DNA of 64,000 bases from Aralia elata. Its lineage: Eukaryota; Streptophyta; Magnoliopsida; Apiales; Araliaceae. How positions within the stretch are numbered: position 1 is the stretch's first letter; every line of letters begins with the position of its first letter. The DNA is taken from contig CM068385.1 of the NCBI GenBank assembly GCA_034770075.1, positions 77,244,272-77,308,271 of the forward strand, read 5' to 3'. A program made the translations under genes and the position numbers. This document shows positions 32,036 to 44,982 of the stretch, one piece after another. Under the pieces are notes generated by a model that was not told the origin of the DNA, searched no databases, and worked only from the letters and a program-made list of their open reading frames with translations.

Positions 32036-35000
32036 ATATATAAATAGACGGAAGGCGACCAACCAATTGAGTCTACTCTTAATTACTTTGAGTCAATTTC
32101 GTTCAATTTTCTAAGTTATTTACCGAGTTTGGTTCAATCTCAATTAAACGATTCCTTTTCCTCGGTTGGCTTTTCCGATCGATGGCTTTAACGTTTCGTC
32201 TTCCGAATTCGTTGAATCCGTCTGTCCATCCTCTTCAGCTTCCTTTTCCGATCCTTTGGTTTCTCCTTATTCAACGAATTCAGATCACTTCTCCTCCCTT
32301 CAGTTCTCTCAAATCTCTTCTCCTCCCTTATGTCGATCTCTCTATTTAATCCACCAACTCACAGCAAGAAAATTTCATGTGCCGGTGTCGATTTCTCAAT
32401 CAACCTCCTCCTTTGCGGTGTCAAGAGAGATTTTGGTTATCTCCATCTGCGATGTCTGAGAATCTATGGCATCGTTTGAAAAAGTCTCACGATCCGTTCA
32501 AACCCAGTTGTTCCAAATCGTTGGCTTCGAACTGAGAAGCTTCTCCAATCCCCAATTTTTGTAAAGGTACCCATTTTTCTGACTGAAGAGCTTGATATGA
32601 TTTTATTTCGATTTTCCATTTATTCATTGCAATTTGTGTTGTTTGATGATTATTACCCGTTAATTTCTCTGCATACATTCCATGACAGTAATCCTTTTAC
32701 CCTCCCCAAATCCTATTATTTGTTAGTCCAATTTAACCTTGAGTTGGCTGTTTGGAATAATGCACATTACATGTTTGGTGGAATGCCAAAAAAGGATATA
32801 TTTTTGAATAAGTAGCTTCCAAGCATTTGAATGTTCTCAATTTTAATCATTTTCTTAACACATTTTTTATGATGGGAAGTTTTGCTTGAAAATAGCAAGT
32901 ACAATTTTTTTTTATCCATGTTATTTAAGAATTGTAAGCAATGTTTATGGTGATGAATAAGTATTGGGAATGTAGATTAAGGAGCTGTTTATGGTGATGC
33001 TCTATGTGTATATAATCATCTCAGAATAAAAGGGAGGAGTTTATGTGGGATACATTGCTGGAATACCTTTGTTTGAGGCGATCAAATTAGCTTTTTACTG
33101 AGCTCACGGGCATCAAGAACTCTGGTGGGAGATTTCGCTAAAACTGCAAAAAAGGAAAAATACTATCACAGGGTAAGTTTGGATTTTTCCCATATTATAG
33201 AATTCTTTCTCTTGGATTTTGATATTGTGCATGAGGTGTTTGATAAAATGTCACATTATATTAAATAAAATTAGAAAATCTAACATACATACCTACTTCT
33301 TACAATCTTACTCATTCATCTATTTTTTGGCCATTAGAACAACACCTGCAATGAATTCATCTGGCTTAAGGGGTTTTACTTCCACGAATTATTTCAATTT
33401 GTTTAATTCATTTGGTAGTGTTTCAATTTTTCAGATTAGCCTTGCTATCACCCTGACTGGTTTTATGATGAGGATAAAGATATTCAAGTAGTTTGGTGAA
33501 AAAGGTGAATATTAGAGACATGGATCCTTAGTCCAACAGATCATATTAGATTTCTTTTATTTATTAATTTTTAGAAATTTATAATCTAATCTATAGACCT
33601 TCTTTACTATGTTGATTAAATGTCTTTTTGCTATTTTCATCAATATAACATTCAATATGTTTGATCACAATAGTTATATGTATGCTTTACATTGGTGATA
33701 TGTTGCGTCATATATGTTTTATAAATGCTCATGAAATACTTTAGAGTTTGAAATTTTGGGGGCAGTTACAACAAAAGAGTTGGATAGATTCTGGGTTCAA
33801 TATTTGAATGATGTTTTGGTGCTCACAACAAGAACTAAATTCCTTTTTTTAATGTTGGTGATAAACAAAAGAATTGTCTGAACCGATAAATTTTACATGC
33901 ATTATGATTTTATTTTTTGTCATTTTGATAGCTTATACTTGATTTTGTTTTGAATCTGTAGTGAATTGAATGGGATTGTGCTTAGTGTTTAGTTGTATAT
34001 ATATGTTCTAATATTTTTATAAAAAAAGTGAACTTTTTTAGCCTTAGATGGAGTTCTTTATATCTTTGAAATTAGTGCTTACATTTAGAGGATAGGGGGA
34101 TTTTAAATAAGTCTGTTTGTTAGATGGTGGGTATCTCACTTGCTAAATGCTTATATCTTTTCTTAAGCTTAAGCTGAAACGTTTAGTGTAGTTAATGAAT
34201 CAAATGAAAGGCTACAAGGTCTGTCTGTTTGGTGCCCGTATAAATATATATTGATAAAATCGGTTTGATGAACCATCTATTTGTTGTCCTCTCAGCTGCT
34301 TCATGAAAAAATGGGACACGGTTCTGGTAATTGATATACAAACGTTAACCATGGACAATTAGAGATAGCATGAGGGAGAAAGGTACTAAAACTGTGGAGG
34401 AAAAGAAAAGAGAGGCTAGCGTGGACGTGTGACGATCACCATAGTTTTGAAGGGAAGAAAAATTCCCTATATGATGAGCGTTGCAACCACAAATTGGAAT
34501 GGAGGTATTTATATGTTGGAAGTTTACTTCTTCCATATGTAGTATTAGATACAACTTTTAAACTTTCCTAATTGTTGATAATAATTGTACTCTTTTCATA
34601 TTTCAAATATACTATTTGACAAAATGTCATTAGCTAAGACAATTAGGTTACAAATAAGCTAATGAATCAAAAAGAAACCCATGCCAAGTAAATATATAAT
34701 AAATGGTGTAAAGTCATTTTTAATTGTTACAACAGGTAATACATCTTTAATTTCAGAGACTACCATGGTGACAAAGGTTGCAGACAATGGTGTTTTGTTT
34801 ACAAAATTAAGTAGTTTTGTTTACAAAAGCATTTTATCTTAATTTATAGCATACCATAGCTTATAAATTCCTTTTGAAGACATTTTTCTGCAATTATCAG
34901 AAGGTTGAGGATTTGACTCTACCCTGATTGAGATCTTACTAACAAAATTAGAAACTATTATTCATTATCTTAGCATAAGGTTTTGGATGTTGTATCATGT

Positions 35001-36180
35001 TTAATTTGATGGTAGTTATTAGAAACTTCATGACAAATCTGATGTAGGTTTCTCATTTATAAACTGTAAAATAAATGTAAATGACAATGAGGTAGAAAAT
35101 TGTGAGATATAACCATAGGATGGAAAGGTTAAAATTATATTTTCTCCGTGATTGCAGTTTTGAGCATTATTTGTAATTCTTAAAAATGAGTACAGATGGC
35201 CAGCATATGGATAAATTAGCATATAGAATGAAATTGATGATGATTCTACGGATGTTAGTTGGAGAATAGTTCAACAATTGCTACTAGGTTCCTAAAAATT
35301 AAAAAAGCACAACACTTTAAGACTTTATGCACTACGAATTAGTATTCCAATTAAACTCAAATATCACTATTTGATTAGTGTTATTAGGCACTTATGGGTA
35401 AAACTAATTATCGAATTATGCATTGTTTTAACTTCTTAATTTATAGTTTTTGTGTTAATTATTGTTTCAAATTTTATTGTTTTATGAATGTTGTTGTTGG
35501 AATTCATTAATCTCTTAATTTTATGTTACGATAATTCAACTAATTTACATGATTTTAAAATAGTCTGAATGACACTTTTGTACCTTCAAGTTGTCACATA
35601 TGTAACAACGATTCTATATTCTACCCCACTTTCAAATAATCTACAATTTCCAAACCAAATTCCGTCGGAAATAAATTTCACACCCATAACATCCAATCAA
35701 TCAACCAAAGTAGTTTATACCATTATTAAAAGCCCAAATCAGGTTATACAACATCCCAAATTAGATTATAACTCTTCAAGTATCAAGTATAACATTATTG
35801 AAAGCCCAAATCTCATATTAATAAACGGAAAAAAAATTTAGATTAGCATACAATTTATATACAACATCCTACATCATAGTATATACAATTCACACTCATT
35901 TAACCCCTAAATTAGTTTATACCATCAATCAACATAAGTATCCAATTTAATTAGAACATTATAAAGCAATTTATACCAAAAAATTGCTAGCATCCTTCAA
36001 ATAACACAAATATCCAATAACAATCTAATTATGTTGTTGTGAAGAGGCTAATTAACACCATTTGGGGTTCAATACGTGTGGGCAATGTTCAATTCATGTG
36101 GGCAGTGTTCAATTCGTGCACCATTTGGTGTTTATACAAAAGTCCAAGAGAGAGAAAAAGAGTTTGTACCTGAGAAATTG
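32036..36180. other. Long CACTA 5' region without recognisable gene
   Basis: A TATAAATAG box at about 32038 is followed by a pyrimidine-rich leader-like stretch on the plus strand and short frames (32182 ATG, 42 codons; 33219-33491), none with a known domain. 35656-35670 has the subterminal motif TTCCGTCGGAAA. Three imperfect 20-bp repeats (GTTCAATTCATGTGGGCA type) lie at 36065-36120. Host sequence capture or a nested unknown insertion could explain the length, but nothing identifies it. Confidence 0.35.
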
Positions 36181-36185
36181 GGAAT

Positions 36186-36485
36186 GTGTTGTCGCTGCCG
36201 CCGCTACTAGGGGTTAAAGCCAAAGTCTCTGTCGCTGCTAGGTGTTATTGCCGGCGTTTGAATAAAGTGGGGTGTCCCGCTCTTAATTTGTTTTTCAGAT
36301 CTAGACAGAGGTGTGGGGAGGCTAGGAACGAAAGAGGTGGACCGGAACGGAAGAAGAGGATCGGAGGTGTGAGGAACGAAAGGGGAGAGTGCCACAGCCA
36401 CAAAGAGAGGGAGAGAGAGAGAGAAATGTTATTGCCGCAGGGGGAACTGGTAGTGATTTTAGGTTATGAAATAGACTATTTTTGA
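36186..36485. other. Purine-rich CACTA 5' leader region
   Basis: The block is GA-rich on the plus strand with a GAGA microsatellite (about 36405-36424). Read on the minus strand it lies at the start of the CACTA transcription unit, so it may be the promoter or leader of the transposase genes. The 99-codon plus frame here has repeated GGxRNERG text caused by local repeats and is not a credible protein. Confidence 0.35.
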
Positions 36486-36747
36486 CGGAATTTCGTCGAA
36501 ATTAATTTTCTCGGAAATAATATATATAATTTCGACGAAAATTCCGTCGAAAATATTATAACTTCTGTCGAGAATTTGGTACGCGTTGGCAAGAGATCTT
36601 AGTGCTAATGGCAATTAATAATTCCGACGGAATTTCGTCGAAATTATATTTTTTTCGACAGAATTATTTCTGAGGGAATATTCTGTCGGAAATATATTAA
36701 TTCCGAGGGAGTAAATTTCGTCGGAAATAGTCCTTTTTCTTGTAGTG
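36480..36747. repeat. CACTA right terminus and subterminal repeats
   Basis: At least six copies of TTTCGTCGGAA / TTCCGACGAAA variants in both orientations lie between 36484 and 36730 and end at the terminal CACTACAAG (minus strand, from 36747). Confidence 0.85.
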
Positions 36748-38977
36748 GAAATTTGTTATCCTAATTTCATTACTATGCCACACTATGAAACTAACAAGTT
36801 ATTATTTTTAGAGCTACAAATGTAGCATAGGAATAATATTTGGTTAATATTCACAAATTTTGTAAATGCGACTCTTTCAAGATAACTTTTTATTTTACGT
36901 AGAATGGACTCATATAAGTACACTAATTTTTTTTTTCTTATTTCTAAAATAGTGGACTTCACTTAAATATTTTTGGGAGTATTATAGACTTTATATAATA
37001 TTTTATATTTGAGTAGCCACCTTTCCTTAGACTATTTTCTTTTGTACTTCAATAATCTTTCGTGGATGCAAAAAAATATATTACTTTTGTTTCAAAATAC
37101 AAGATCTTTTGAAGTCAACGTAAAGTATATTATAACTCAAAGTTGATATGAACTATTTTTAATTTTAATTAATATCTATTACTATATATATCAAGACAAT
37201 ATATAAGGCAACTAGAGATCTTATCCAAATTAATTGAGCTATTTTGGTTGGTCAACGAGTTAGTCCCGAGTTAATACCGAGTTAGTCCCGAGTTAATACC
37301 GAGTTAGTCCCGAGTTCATAATCTCTACGAATATAATGTATGTCATGTTCATAACTATACAAAAAATTTTGTATCCTTTGTTGTATTATTCCAAAAATTT
37401 ACGTGAATGTATTAAAAAATATATATACAATAATTTTGATATACACACAACTCTTCAATTTTATATTTAATGTATTATTACCATTTATACTATACTATTT
37501 ATACTCAAATTATAATACCAAATATCACACACCACAATTTGAGATTATATTATCGATAATAACTCGTGCCTTACACATGTTATCAATCTAGTAATAATAA
37601 ATATTATAAACTTTCAAAGAAATATTACTCATTAAAATATTTATGATTTCATAATTTTAATAAATCATGAAAATTTTAATTTTAAAAATATCTTAATTGA
37701 ATATCAAAATTTAACAATGATCGTATAATGGATGAAGATCTCATACTATCGGTAGAAAGGCGATAAAAGATACCAAAATCAAAAATACATAAACCCACTG
37801 GAATTCTCATGCTCTCAGCAATTGGTCCCGACGCTGTAATTCTTGTATATATTTTAACTTGTCAAAAAATGTTGCATTTGCCCAAATTTGAGTGTTGTCT
37901 CTGTAAATTTAGCCTTTTAGCTTAATTTACGTAATTATAATATTGACAATATCTTCACCAAATACAAGAGAACATAACATGAAATGCTTCCCTCTCACCG
38001 AAACTTCATCATTCAGGCTACTGATCCGTCGATTTTAGCTACATATAAACCCACCGGAATTCTAGCTACATTTGAATTCAATAGCTGGAGTTAGAGGCTG
38101 CGTTTATTGGCTCAAGTTCAATCTTAGAGTGCCTAATTCTAATTGGCTCAAGTTTATCTATCTTTATTGTGCTATCCTCTAAGGTTGTTAGCATTATTTT
38201 TGAGATGTTTATGATAGATTAGCATGCTGGTTTTTTTTTAAAGGAATAGCGCCAGATACTTTAGTCTGTGCATAAATATCAGTGTTTGCAATTCGTTTCG
38301 TATCACCAAGACTTTTTCGTCAATAAACACTTCTCACATGTCCAGTATAAGTAGGGTTGATTACTAACGCACTCACAAGAGAGAGAGAGAGAGAGAGATC
38401 TTAAAACTAGAAGAGTATGTTTCGCTCTTAACTCTTTAGCCTCTTCTTTAATTTTACGAGAAGATAATTACTGGATTTGAAGAAGAGACAAACATCTTAA
38501 AACTCCCTGAGCTTAACTTCGGCATATTTAGAGTTCGATTCTAATACTATGGAAGAAGGCAACACTGCTAGCAGGAAGTGATCTTAAACCTTTCTAACTT
38601 CATGTGTAGACTTTAGCATTAGTGCTTTTATACTGGTGTTTTCTTGATTCCATTGAGTACTACTGAATGTTTGGTGGGGGGCAAGGCAAGGCAAGGCAAT
38701 TTTAAAAAGCATCTATCTACTACTCTTAAGAATGTCTCAACTTTCTTTAATCTTCTAATTTATTATTTGATGTACCAGAATGATATATATACTCTTAAAT
38801 TTATTACTCTCTCCGTATCACAATAATAATCTCATTTGTTATTTGTTTTATTTGTTTAAAAAAAGAGAATCTCATTTGTATTGATTACGGTATAAAATTA
38901 TATAATATTCTCAATTAAGTAAATTATCAAAATCTTACAATTATGTCACCTACTAAATTAATACTCAATAAGTTTAA
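36748..38977. other. AT-rich spacer with small repeats
   Basis: No gene was recognised. Contents: the GAAAT and 40-bp flank repeat (36748-36791), a 22-bp tandem repeat (37256-37313), a repeated AAACCCACYGGAATTCT (37791 and 38046), a GA microsatellite (about 38379-38398), three GGCAA units (38683-38698) and a Stowaway-like half element near 38808-38891 (CTCTCTCCGTATCACAA). Confidence 0.45.
37256..37313. repeat. 22-bp tandem repeat, about 2.6 copies
   Basis: The unit GAGTTAGTCCCGAGTTAATACC is repeated exactly, and within it GAGTTA is itself a half repeat. Confidence 0.85.
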
Positions 38978-39458
38978 GAGGCCGTTTGTTTAGGACTTAA
39001 TGCATCTGAATGGCTTGTGGTCTGAATCGGTCAGTCATTTAATCCGTTTGTTTTGAATAAAAATGATCTTAATGGCTGAATCGATAAGTCCAATTGGACT
39101 GACCGAATAAGTTGCTATTTTTTGGCTGAATCATCCCTAAACCCACTGAATGGATTTTTTTTACGCATGTTGCCCTTCTTTTACACTAGTCGGTGATCTT
39201 ATCAATCACCGATTCAATCACCGATTCTTTTTCTCCGGAGTGTTTTGCCATCGCGGAAAATCGAGTGCTTCTTTGAGTGACTAGGTACATGAGAGAGAAG
39301 GCAAATTGAATGGAGAGAGAGAGTCCTAGTGGCACACGGCAGTATGGCACCTGTCCTTGAATTTGTAAATTAACTCCATGAATGTGGTCCAATTGCACTT
39401 GTTGTACTGTATAATCATTTGATTTACAGCCCCAGAAGATATATACATATACACATAT

Positions 39459-39886
39459 ATGTTTTGTCAGACCCTAATTAGGATCGGCCAAACGGCGGCA
39501 ATGCGGATGAGGTCGGTGGTGGGTCTCGCCGGAAAAATGATCGGAAGAAACAGAGTGCGCATATGGGTGAAAAACAGAACAGAAAATCAAAAAGGGCGTC
39601 TTTATTTCGATTCAGAAAGGTTCATAGAAGGAACAAGCTGCCTTCTTCGGATACAACCTCTTGCTGTTTTTCAGGTAAGAGAGAGAAAATTGGAGGGTAT
39701 TGTTTGTGTTTTAATCAGACCCCAACTGAGGATTTCCTTGTTGAGTCTCGAAGAAATGAACCAAATTGTTCTGGGTATAGATTTGAGTCATTGAGGACTG
39801 TGATTGAGAAAAATAATTTCTTTTGTAAAGAATCCAATACCCATTTGGAGATAAATGCAATTTCAACTTCTAATAGGTTTCATTAG
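39459..39886 (+). pseudogene. Gene-like cargo, unrecognised
   Basis: Two overlapping plus frames (39459-39794, and 39563-39886 which is basic and serine rich) cover the same DNA. A GTAAGAG donor candidate at 39675 suggests a first exon of a plant gene ending there. No domain was recognised, and the frames differ, so at most one is real. Its position inside a transposon suggests capture of a host gene fragment. Confidence 0.3.
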
Positions 39887-40629
39887 TGAATTGATCTAAT
39901 TCTCTGTTGGGTTTTGATTGTTGTTTCTGTGATTCATTTTCTTAAGGAAAAGATTGAATCTTTAGTCAGTAATGGGTAATTTTACACACTTTTGCCCAAT
40001 GATTGATGTTATGGTAAGTGGAAGATCATGATTATTATCCATTTATGAGAAAGAGATGGGAAAACAGACTAGTTTTGATCTAGTTGAATTGATAAAACAG
40101 ATATTTGGGGCATTTTGGTTGATGTAAATGTCAATGGGCTAATGCTAATGTATTTCAAAGTGGAGTGCTTCATATGTGGAGTTTGAGGTTTTTTGATACA
40201 TCTGGAGGATTTTTCAATCTTCCATGCTTTGTGCCTTTCAGTCAGAGTGGAGATCCTGTGGAAGAACATACTGAATTGGTGCAGCTAGTAAGAAGGATAG
40301 ATTTATCTTGGCCTTTATGTGGCAACCATTGGATTCTTTCACAATGTAGATTCTATTTTGTTCTTCATATTTCTTATATTCTCTATTGAAATGTTGAATA
40401 CTTTGTATAGTTGTAAATTGTGCTTTATGTTGCTTTTAGCACTTTAGAAACTCTTAATTGTTAGTGTTGTGTGTGTGTACAGTTCTCAAACATATTACTG
40501 ATTGAGGCTTTTATCTTCGTCTTGTTATCTCTATTCTTTGGTAATTTAGTTCATCATTGTCCATGGAACACATTGGGGATGGTTACATTCTTACAGAGAT
40601 GGTTTGATTATTGCACTGCTGGTATATTG

Positions 40630-40835
40630 TAGGTGAAGGAACTAACTGCTAAACTTCCAAAATGTGAAAAGAATGTTTTGCAGTTGGGATACATTGACAC
40701 GAGAACACTGCTTGGCGTCCAAGTTGGAAATTTCTCCCACTTTGTAATTTAATGTATCGATGGTACAACGTAGGTTTGAGGAACTAACTGCTAAACTTTC
40801 AGAACGTAAAAAGAAGGTTTTGTAGTTGGGATAAC
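40630..40835 (+). repeat. Partial tandem duplication inside the cargo
   Basis: The text GAACTAACTGCTAAACTT and the following 40 bases occur at about 40637 and again at about 40777, roughly 140 bp apart with several differences. In plus translation both copies read like ELTAKL...KK.LQLG, so the repeat may derive from a coiled-coil exon. Confidence 0.6.
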
Positions 40836-41182
40836 AAGCCATTAGAGCAAAATGCTTGGTTTTTGGAGCTGAAAAACATATCGTAGAGTTTGTTTGTATC
40901 GGTTGAATAAAAATTCAATACTTTGTTTGAAGTATTTATTTTTATCTATTGTACAATGAATATTATATTTAAATTTTTTTAGTACGTCCGGACAAAATTA
41001 TATACTTGTTCAGTATAGTTTAGAGGGGTAAAATAGTAAAACATTGTTATTCAGATGTTTTAGATATATCAATTATTAAACAATTTTTTTTATTCAGTAT
41101 TCAATTTTTAGTTTTATTCAGCTTATTTAGATTGCTTAAACATTCAGAACTGTTTTATTCAATTTTATTAAACAACCTCTAA

Positions 41183-42180
41183 GGCTAATTGGAAGAAAAT
41201 ATAAATTTTTAAATGTTTAGTTTAGTAACGATGGTATGATAACGGAATTTACTCTTCTTTTTAGAATAAGAAGTATTGGCAAATGAAGTTGAAGGTAGAC
41301 TGGTCAGCAAAAAGTTACTCGAACATATTACGCCATTCAAAGGGCTAAAGTATAGAGTAGGAATATACAATTATATATACAGTTACGGTCGTGTAACATA
41401 AAAAAAGATAGAAAATTGTTATTATTACGAGGGAAATTTGATATTTTTAGAAAAGGTTATTGACATAAATGTAAGTCTTATTTACTATTCAAGAAAGATA
41501 AGTCTTGTAGAACTATTAAATTCTCTTGTGAAAATATCAAGGGCAAATGATAAAGTTGTCTTCCTAAATTTAGACGAATATCATTTTGCACCTCAAAGTA
41601 TGGATATCGTCAATTGTATCCCTAAAGTTTATTAAAAAAAAAAACATGTTCCCTTTTCACTATTCCGGTTAATTTTTGATCGGACGGTAGCATGTGCTAG
41701 TCACATGTCGTATTTTATACACTTTGACTGTTCTTATGTACGTTGACTTTGTAAATACTTGCTTTATACGCAAGTATATTTTTCTCAATACATATCTGAT
41801 ATCTTCTTCTTCATCCTTAAACCTTATTTTCCACCCATGAAACTAAGCACGAAAACCATATCCAAAATGTTCTTCTCTTCATGTTCTCTCTCTCTCTCTA
41901 AACCTCTCCAACACGGAACTGTGCTCACTAAATCTTTCCTTACTAGATCTCTCCTCATTCCTCACACCCAACAACAAGATTGCAAAATCATTCAAGAATA
42001 CAACAGATTCGAGGGAGCTTTTCGAAATTCTAAGAGGGAGAGAGCAAATAGAGAGAAAAAGAGTTTGGAAATAAGAAACAAGCTAGAGGAAGAGAGAGTG
42101 TTCGGTTGGGAGCTAAGGAAGAAGAAGAGAAATCTTCAAGCTCTAACCGAGCCCTTTAGTAACAAGAAGGAGGAGTAGAG
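41183..42180. other. Spacer with unassigned 139-codon frame
   Basis: The frame at 41759-42178 begins with a hydrophobic and serine-rich stretch and turns strongly charged (KRERANREKK). It lacks a known domain and leads directly into the LTR-like block to the right. It may be part of a retroelement leader or chance. The rest is AT-rich. Confidence 0.3.
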
Positions 42181-44761
42181 AGGTAATCATCTCCTAAGCT
42201 TGTATAACTCCATCTTCATCTTCTTCATCAAGCATTCACCATTCTAAAGAAGAAAGAAGAAGGAGAGTTCGAGAAGAAAGAGAAGGAGAAGGAAGAAAGA
42301 GCATAGGTGAGGAAGAAGCAAAAATAAGGACTCAAGCAAACCAAGCCTAGCTAGCCTCCTCATCATCTAGGAAGAATTTGCAGAGGTAAACAACTAACTT
42401 AAACCCATTCCATTTGATTTGGTTTAGGTTTTTCCAAGTTTCCATGATTTGTAAGCTTTTGTGCTTGTGGGTTGGTTCTTACCGCGATTCTTGATGTTGT
42501 TGTTTGTTATGATTGTGTATAAATGTTGTTAAGAGATTATGTAAGCTATTAATAACTTCAAAGTGGAATAAAAATGGAATAAATTCGTACCTATGCTTAA
42601 GGAGGATGAAGAACATTAAGAACAATGGACATTTTTGGATAAACATGGATTGTTGGATGGTTTAGAGGACCTTGTAGCTATGATTTTGTGTTTGTATAAA
42701 TTATTTGTTGTTATGGTAATGTAGTTCCATGGGTTACCAAGTTAATCCAACTGGAATCGAGTAAAAAAGGTGTAAAAACGAAGATTGGGTGATGATTTTA
42801 GTGAACACTTAGAACATTCAAAACAGAGCATGAGTTGATAATTTGGCCTAAGATTTGGCCATGTTAATGTTAATGGGCAGCTTTGGATTTTTGATATGTT
42901 GTAGCTCTCTATGTCTTAGGAGTTCATAGAGTCCGAAATGGACTAATTTGAACGTCTAGAGAAGAAGGTATGAGGATTGGAGTGAAGGAGGGTCAAAAAT
43001 CGTGATGTCTAGCAAGGGCCAACAGGTCGCCCGCGCGCCCGCACCAAGGTCCCGCGCGCGTACTGCCGCTCGCCGCACGTCTGGTGCCGCCTGCCCGCGT
43101 GTGTGCTGCCCGACTAAACTTCGACGTCCGTTGGAAAAATGGCCATAATTTTCTCATATGGACTCGGATTTGGGCAATTCAGGATGATCCGGAAAGCTTA
43201 GAGATAGACCTACAACATCCATTAATTAGAATTGAAATTTTCTAACTAGAGCAATTTTAAAATTGACCTTTTAAGGGCTGTTGTGCAAATGGAAGGCGTC
43301 GGTCATACGTGTGTGCAACGTGTAATGCTTCCGATAATAAAAGACATTGTTCTAAGTCCTAAAACATGAATGTTATGAATTATAATGATACTTAGGATTA
43401 GCCAATGAGTATTAGATAAATTGAAGGGGCGTGTTAGGCGTACGCAATTGCGTGTCACTTGGGTGTTCAAATAGGCAAGTTTGGTGTACAGACGTACAAG
43501 TGTCGTAACGCCGTAACTAGTGGGCATAACCTTATTTAATATTTTGTTTCTAATGTGAATGAGACATTATAGAGTAGTATAAACCAATATTTGGTATCCG
43601 TTATGTTACTAATTGTTATGTGAATATGTATTTACATGTGTAGGATATTAAGGAGTGTGTGTTGTAATATTGTAGCAGACGCACCAGACAAGTTTTTTAA
43701 CGTTTGTCTAACCCTTGTGTTAGGCAGTTTCCTTATCCTAGCTCGATTTAATATTGGACAGGTTTTCTCAACCGTACAATTTTTATTTATTGTGCGAGTT
43801 ATTTATTGATTGAGCAATCATTCTATATTATTGCAAGTTTTATGATTCAAATCGAATTATTACTTTCAAATTATATTAGTGGATTGATTATTGTCAATTA
43901 CTCCATATCAAGGATAAATTATTAATATTCGCAGCTTATGCATTTGAATTTATTATCTGTTATTGGACTGTGAAACGTCAAGTTCTTCATTCATGAACTG
44001 TTTAAGGAGATAGTCTACGCCATTTGTTTCGGCTAGACATATACAGGTTATTATTTTAAAAGCTATCCAAACCAGTAGTTGGTACGGATTCTTGGACTGA
44101 GAGAGCAACCCTTAATAGGGGATTTTAATGTGTCGGTTATTTGATGCAGTCAGAGTTAAATGTTATGCATATACATAGGGTACGAGAGGCTGATCCCCTC
44201 AAGTACTACTGACGGGCCAGGCGTTTAAAATGGTTAGTTGAATGACTGATTCTTTGGCCAAAAGTTCATAGTCTATTGGACCACTCAGCAGTAAATAATC
44301 AATATTCATTTCTTCATTTGAACTTTAATTATATTGTCAGCTATTTTTTTAATGTTCATAAATTGTTGATCTATACGGCTATTATTCTTATTATTCATGA
44401 TATATCTTCTTTATTCATTTTAAATTTTCTAAGCAAAGTAGTTGCTCACCCTTGCTATATTATGAACCTATTGCAGTTAAGCCGGGGAGTTTCAAAGCAG
44501 ACAAAGGCAAAGAAAAGCTTAAGGAATAGTTATATGTACTATCCCGTTATGTAATTGTGGAATCGTTTTGTATTATTAAGTATTCTGCGATATATTTATT
44601 TAAGGTTATAGACGTTGGGACCGTAGAAAACCTTTTGTAATGAACAACGTATGTTTATTTATTTCCGCATTAGTTGATTTATGTTGTTTAGAGGTGTATG
44701 AATATACTTTATCGTGAGCACCAGATTCGAGGTATTAGTACTTGAATTTCGGGGTGTCACA
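42181..44761. mobile_element. Long LTR-like block, copy 2 of a dispersed repeat
   Basis: The right end CGGGGTGTCACA and the last 900 bp match 9205-10136. A GC-rich island at 43017-43115 is followed by text of the kind common in long plant gypsy LTRs (ATAATTTTCTCATATGGACTC). No gag or pol was seen on either side, so a solo LTR is likely. The left border was not found and is set at the change in composition. Confidence 0.45.
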
Positions 44762-44982
44762 CATCTAATGTAGCTCCAACTAAAAGAAAATGACATGAAG
44801 CAATTTCCAACTAAAAGCCTCCCACGTTCGCTAATCTATTGATGAGCAAAACAGTTTTGCCACAAGGAAATATAAGAAGTTCCTTAAAGAGCTCTATAAA
44901 GGAAGTAAAATAATCTTTGGAAGCAAAACTGCCTCTAAATTTTTTACAATGTTTGCTGCAGGCATCTACGCTTATGTATCAT

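Larger units (their letters stand above)
26828..36747 (-). mobile_element. Decayed CACTA (En/Spm) DNA transposon, about 9.9 kb
   Basis: The right end reads CACTACAAGAAAAAGGAC on the minus strand, a canonical CACTA terminus. The left end retains the inner part of the inverted repeat (GATTATTTCCGACGG against GACTATTTCCGACG) but has lost the CACTA bases. Both ends carry subterminal TTCCGACGGAA-type repeats (26850-26915, 35656-35670 and 36480-36740). Inside are minus-strand remnants of both usual proteins: a TNP2-type transposase (29500-30640) and a Ptta/En-Spm protein (27345-29180). No 3-bp target duplication is seen (GTG on the left, GAA on the right). The element is inactive. Confidence 0.85.
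38978..41179. mobile_element. PIF/Harbinger-like non-autonomous element with gene-like cargo
   Basis: The ends are GAGGCCGTTTGTTTA and, inverted, GAGGTTGTTTAATAA, flanked by TAA on both sides (38975-38977, 41180-41182). The TAA/TTA duplication is typical of PIF/Harbinger. Subterminal bases contain TTCAGA/TCTGAAT motifs in opposite orientation at the two ends, also seen in the MITE at 60460. The interior has coding-like, GC-richer DNA: open frames at 39459-39886, a GTAAGAG donor-like site at 39675 and a duplicated exon-like piece near 40630-40835. No transposase was recognised. Confidence 0.6.

Noticed and set aside
36186..36485. 99-codon frame with GGxRNERG repeats
   Set aside because: Compositional artefact of a GA-rich repeat at the CACTA end.
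37256..37313. Possible CRISPR-like array
   Set aside because: The repeats are directly adjacent without unique spacers, in plant DNA; it is a simple tandem repeat.
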